DNA of 64,000 bases from CANLBN01 sp965230205 (lineage in GTDB: Bacteria > Pseudomonadota > Gammaproteobacteria > Pseudomonadales > Cellvibrionaceae), in the NCBI GenBank assembly GCA_965230205.1, contig OZ245996.1, positions 3,596,001-3,660,000 of the forward strand, read 5' to 3'. The position numbers and the translations under genes are program-made. The stretch's first letter is position 1. Each line of letters opens with the position of its first letter. This document shows positions 61,161 through 64,000 of the stretch, piece by piece. The notes below the pieces were generated by a model. The model did not search any database. It was given only the letters and a program-made list of their open reading frames with translations, and had not been told where the DNA came from.

Positions 61161-61571
61161 TTATCCAAAATTACTAAACCCCTCACTGAAAGAGAAATTT
61201 AACTCGGATCTCTCTAGTGCTTTCTTTAACTCTGGTGTTGCAAACAAGTATTGGTTATCTAATACTAAAAATTGTTTTCCGTCTAAATCGATATCATTTA
61301 AATTGCTAGAGTCAAAGTGTCTATGGACAGACATCAATTGATAATCTTTATACACTGCATCAGTTTTTCTGTTCCATATTGTAGCTGGTTTAAAACTGAT
61401 TCTGTCAATGCCAATCTCTTGTAATTTTTCAGCAATTTCACTTTTAACAAGAATATATTTAAAGCCAACCATAACTGAATCAACTTTGCCATCTCGAATT
61501 AGCTGAAACTTACCGTCATTCAGATGGTAAAGGTCGGTTTCATTGTTAACTTCTATATGAAATGGGTACAT
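61161..61571 (-). CDS. Unknown cassette protein, first in the array
   Basis: A 136-residue soluble protein with beta-rich N-terminus (MYPFHIEVNNETDLYHLNDGKFQLIRDG) and mixed alpha/beta rest (IGIDRISFKPATIWNRKTDAVYKDYQLMSVHRHFDSS). No family recognised; some similarity in layout to small immunity or inhibitor proteins, which is speculation. AGGAA lies seven bases before the ATG. GTTATCC at ~61582-61588 is an imperfect 3' core before it. Confidence 0.65.
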   Translation of the reverse strand: MYPFHIEVNNETDLYHLNDGKFQLIRDGKVDSVMVGFKYILVKSEIAEKLQEIGIDRISFKPATIWNRKTDAVYKDYQLMSVHRHFDSSNLNDIDLDGKQFLVLDNQYLFATPELKKALERSELNFSFSEGFSNFG

Positions 61572-61890
61572 AATTTCCTAAGGATAACAATATATTAGGC
61601 AAAATGCCGACTATATAGCAGATATTCAGCCCATTTTTGCCTCAGAATTTAACAAAAATAATATCAAACTCAAGCACTTATTGCATTGCCTTCACAACAC
61701 TCTCACTAGAGAAAAGAAGCCATTGTGTTTAACGAAACCTCCAAGGGGTCATCTATGTACTCAAACCATCCCCCTAACCCCTTTTAAATCAACTTGTTAT
61801 ACATTTACTTCTAATAAGGAAAGAGAGCCTATTGATTTCGATACTCATAAGACCTCAAACCACTTGATGAATTGTTTTCTATTAGAACTG
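61572..61890. other. Intergenic region at the 5' end of the cassette array
   Basis: A 319-bp gap without a convincing gene. It would be the expected place for attI and an integrase promoter, but no integrase is present. A GTTATCC at ~61582-61588 and GTTAAAC near 61730 (minus strand) are the only core-like heptamers. Confidence 0.5.
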
Positions 61891-62820
61891 TTAATCAGAT
61901 AGGTTAACTGCGACGGGCTCAAAGCGAAAAACATTCTCTGTATCAGGGTAAACATGGATGTAAACCGCACCCAAATCAGGACTACCGAATACTTCTAAGC
62001 GCGTAAAGTTAGTAACGGCCTGATGTTTATATTTTAAAGGCTTATCAATTTTATGCTGATGGGTATCCCCATGAATGAATAGCACTGGGCGGCCATATTG
62101 GCGCACATGACCACTCAAAGCCGAACGAAAAACGTCAAATCCTGTTGGTTCCCAAGGGCGTGCATCAAATTGAATATTAGCGTGTGTCAATAATACCAAA
62201 GCTTTAGCGGTTGACGCTTTTTTAAAAACGTTATCCAACCAAGCAAGATTGGCTGCATTACGGCTTAGATGTTCTTGAATCGCTTGTGGGTTTGTATATA
62301 AATTATTGTTTGTTCCTACATTATGAAAAGTGGCAAATAAAACGCCTTCTTTTTCCCACCAGACATTTTCTGGGAAGTCTTTAAAAGCTGGTTGGTTACT
62401 TTGACGAGTGACTGGCATAACTGTTTTTCCTAAACTCACAGGTTTTTGGTATAACAGGTTACGCAAATAACTCAGGCGTTCTAAAGGGTCAAAATTTGAA
62501 TGGAAACAATCAGTCCAATCATTGTCACCCAGTAGATAAATCAAAGGGCTATCAAACTTGTTAACCGTTGTGAGCAGACGCTGGTAGTATTCGTCATGAC
62601 AAGAATCACGCCCACCTTTTAGCTCACCAATATGAACGACAAAAGATGGTTCGCGTTGATTGATATCCCCTATAAGGTTATCCAGGCGCACAAGCCCTTT
62701 ATCTGAATTATCTTGGGTATCGCCAAGAGCTGTAAAAGTGAATGGTTCTGCCAACCCATTGATTGGCAAAATAAACAATATAACAGCACATAAAATAAGG
62801 TGTCGAATAATATCCATCAT
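61891..62820 (-). CDS. Exported metallophosphoesterase-like protein
   Basis: A 309-residue secreted protein: signal peptide to ~23 (PINGLA), then motifs of the calcineurin-like phosphoesterase fold: FTFTALGDTQDN, HIGELKGG, LLGDNDWTD, LLTHANIQF and HGDTHQH, supplying metal ligands Asp, Asn and His. It would hydrolyse phosphoesters in the periplasm. Start is ambiguous between two adjacent ATGs at 62820 and 62817 and GTG 62826. It directly follows the SpoVR gene in the same orientation. Confidence 0.88.
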   Translation of the reverse strand: MMDIIRHLILCAVILFILPINGLAEPFTFTALGDTQDNSDKGLVRLDNLIGDINQREPSFVVHIGELKGGRDSCHDEYYQRLLTTVNKFDSPLIYLLGDNDWTDCFHSNFDPLERLSYLRNLLYQKPVSLGKTVMPVTRQSNQPAFKDFPENVWWEKEGVLFATFHNVGTNNNLYTNPQAIQEHLSRNAANLAWLDNVFKKASTAKALVLLTHANIQFDARPWEPTGFDVFRSALSGHVRQYGRPVLFIHGDTHQHKIDKPLKYKHQAVTNFTRLEVFGSPDLGAVYIHVYPDTENVFRFEPVAVNLSD

Positions 62821-62844
62821 TAACACTAGCTTAGGATTCTTCAG

Positions 62845-64000
62845 CTACCCTATTTCTTCAGTCTCTTTTGGTGGGCAGGAAAAGCATTGTTCAACACTCT
62901 CCCCTTCAAGTGAATGCAAATGAACATCAAAGCCCCATAATCGATGGATATGTTTTAACACCTCTTCTGCCGTCTCTTCCTCTAAAGGTTTTCGGTTAAA
63001 ACGTGTGTGATGTAGAGTTAAAGAACGGTCACCACGAACATTCACATGGTGAATTTGAATATTGGGCTCTCGGTTACCCAGGTTATATTGTGCAGATAGC
63101 GCTTCTCGTACTTTTTGATAACCAAAATCATCATGTATGGCAGTGACTTCGATATCATCATTTTTATCGTCATCAAGAATAGAAAATAGTTTAAGCTCAC
63201 GCATAAGATGAGGTGAAAGATACTGCAGAATAAAACTCTCATCCTTAAAGTTACGCATTGCAAAGTCTAATGTTTCAATCCATGAGCCGCCCGCAATATC
63301 GGGAAACCATTCTTTATCTTCATCAGTTGGGTTTTCACAAATACGACGAATATCCGTCATCATATGAAAACCTAAGGTATAGGGGTTGATCCCTGAAAAA
63401 TAACGGCTATTGTAAGGAGGCTGATAAATGACACTGCTATGTGATTGCATAAACTCCATCATAAAACCATCGGTCACTAAACCACGATCATAAAGCGTAT
63501 GCAAAATAAAATGGTGCCAAAAACAAGCCCAGCCTTCGTTCATCACTTGTGTTTGCTTTTGAGGGTAAAAGTACTGGGCAATTTTCCTTACAATACGAAC
63601 GATTTCACGTTGCCAAGGTTCTAGCAAAGGCGCATTTTTTTCAATAAAGTAAAGTAAGTTTTCTTGTGGTTCCTTAGGAAAGGTTTCTTTTTGCTCTTCT
63701 TTTTGACTATCCGTTGCTGGAATAGTACGCCATAAATCATTAATTTGTTTTTGTAAATAAATTTCACGTTCTTCCTGGCGTTCCTTTTCTTCATCTGGAG
63801 ATAATGGGTCCGGGCGCTTATAACGATCAACACCATGATTCATAATTGCATGACAAGAATCAAGTATTGCCTCAACATTAGACACACCATGGCGATCTTC
63901 ACATTTGGCAATATAGCTTTTAGCAAAGACTAAATAGTCAATAATCGATGGCGCATCAGTCCAGGTACGGAATAAATAGTTACCTTTGAAAAAAGAATTA
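62845..64000 (-). CDS. SpoVR family protein, 5' end outside the window
   Basis: The frame continues to the window edge with SpoVR-like residues (KGNYLFRTWTDAPSIIDYLVFAKSYIAKC...), so the N-terminus is cut. Conserved segments include NEGWACFWHHFILHTLYDRGL, YFSGINPYTLGFHMMTDIRRIC, ESFILQYLSPHLMRELKLF and RSLTLHHTRFNRKPLEEETAEEVLKHIHRLWGF. SpoVR proteins (E. coli YcgB) usually sit with YeaH and a PrkA kinase in stress/stationary-phase operons; the upstream part here is outside the window. Confidence 0.93.
   Translation of the reverse strand, partial: NSFFKGNYLFRTWTDAPSIIDYLVFAKSYIAKCEDRHGVSNVEAILDSCHAIMNHGVDRYKRPDPLSPDEEKERQEEREIYLQKQINDLWRTIPATDSQKEEQKETFPKEPQENLLYFIEKNAPLLEPWQREIVRIVRKIAQYFYPQKQTQVMNEGWACFWHHFILHTLYDRGLVTDGFMMEFMQSHSSVIYQPPYNSRYFSGINPYTLGFHMMTDIRRICENPTDEDKEWFPDIAGGSWIETLDFAMRNFKDESFILQYLSPHLMRELKLFSILDDDKNDDIEVTAIHDDFGYQKVREALSAQYNLGNREPNIQIHHVNVRGDRSLTLHHTRFNRKPLEEETAEEVLKHIHRLWGFDVHLHSLEGESVEQCFSCPPKETEEIG

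Noticed and set aside
61681..61902. Plus-strand 73-codon frame at the array 5' end
   Set aside because: No start signal, biased composition and it overlaps the phosphoesterase 3' end.
1..64000. CRISPR arrays, rRNA or tRNA genes, insertion sequences and integrases
   Set aside because: No regularly spaced direct repeats, no recognisable rRNA or tRNA arms and no transposase or integrase reading frame were found.

Overview
The window is a stretch of AT-rich Gram-negative chromosome (roughly 37-40 % GC by eye). The gene content points to a marine gammaproteobacterium: an LbtU-type siderophore porin, DsbA/DsbB, Prc, SohB, RlmKL, class-2 PyrD, ETF-ubiquinone oxidoreductase, an RND pump, SpoVR and a gene-cassette array. 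The species is not identified. Genes are dense and mostly housekeeping, with several accessory modules between them.

Layout. 1-5543: Fur-box-controlled iron locus (LbtU porin, imelysin IrpA, di-haem oxidoreductase, imelysin-like lipoprotein), divergent from a small gene of unknown function. 5669-10279: aspartate module (dicarboxylate/amino-acid symporter, aspartase, Asp/Glu racemase) with a divergent LysR regulator. 10297-13757: sterol-desaturase-like enzyme, DUF2892 protein and a dsbA-rhodanese-dsbB-crp/fnr operon; two near-identical 21-bp odd-spaced palindromes probably bind the Crp/Fnr protein. 13958-16643: D-amino-acid transaminase, then the alkylation-repair pair adaA/alkA fusion and ogt. 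16919-18686: AhpD-like/GST/bicupin operon behind a 30-bp palindrome. 18816-22907: sulfide-oxidation module (rhodanese/PTP-SQR fusion and persulfide dioxygenase) with a divergent FisR-type sigma-54 activator. 23054-26666: stress proteins, HipBA and small orphan genes. 26843-31125: RND efflux pump. 31830-38208: prc, xthA, a glycosyltransferase and a large membrane sensor whose kinase and receiver catalytic residues are lost.

38231-38544 is the most unusual stretch. It is an intercistronic segment whose 35-bp terminal arms and nested hairpins predict one large multibranched RNA. The substitutions between the arms are almost all compatible with G-U pairing on the minus-strand transcript. It does not match an RNA family I know. 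38541-53612 is mainly core genes (DUF2788, ETF-QO, trmH, sohB, uvrB, rlmKL, pyrD, CYTH, elaA-like), with a candidate small RNA carrying two C-rich loops at 42600-42787. 53617-57372 holds a MarR-GNAT fusion whose start codon lies inside a perfect 43-bp palindrome, DM13 and DUF3047 proteins, an SGNH hydrolase and an XRE-cupin regulator.

57587-61571 is a run of eight minus-strand small genes separated by attC-like sites (GTTRRRY/RYYYAAC-type cores, stop codons embedded in the R'' core). It reads as an integron cassette array without an integrase in the window (a CALIN). Its cassettes encode a GNAT, a His-rich metal-binding protein, an NTF2-like protein, a protein with a GyrB-like N-terminal motif and several unknowns. 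The window ends with a metallophosphoesterase and the 3' part of a SpoVR gene.
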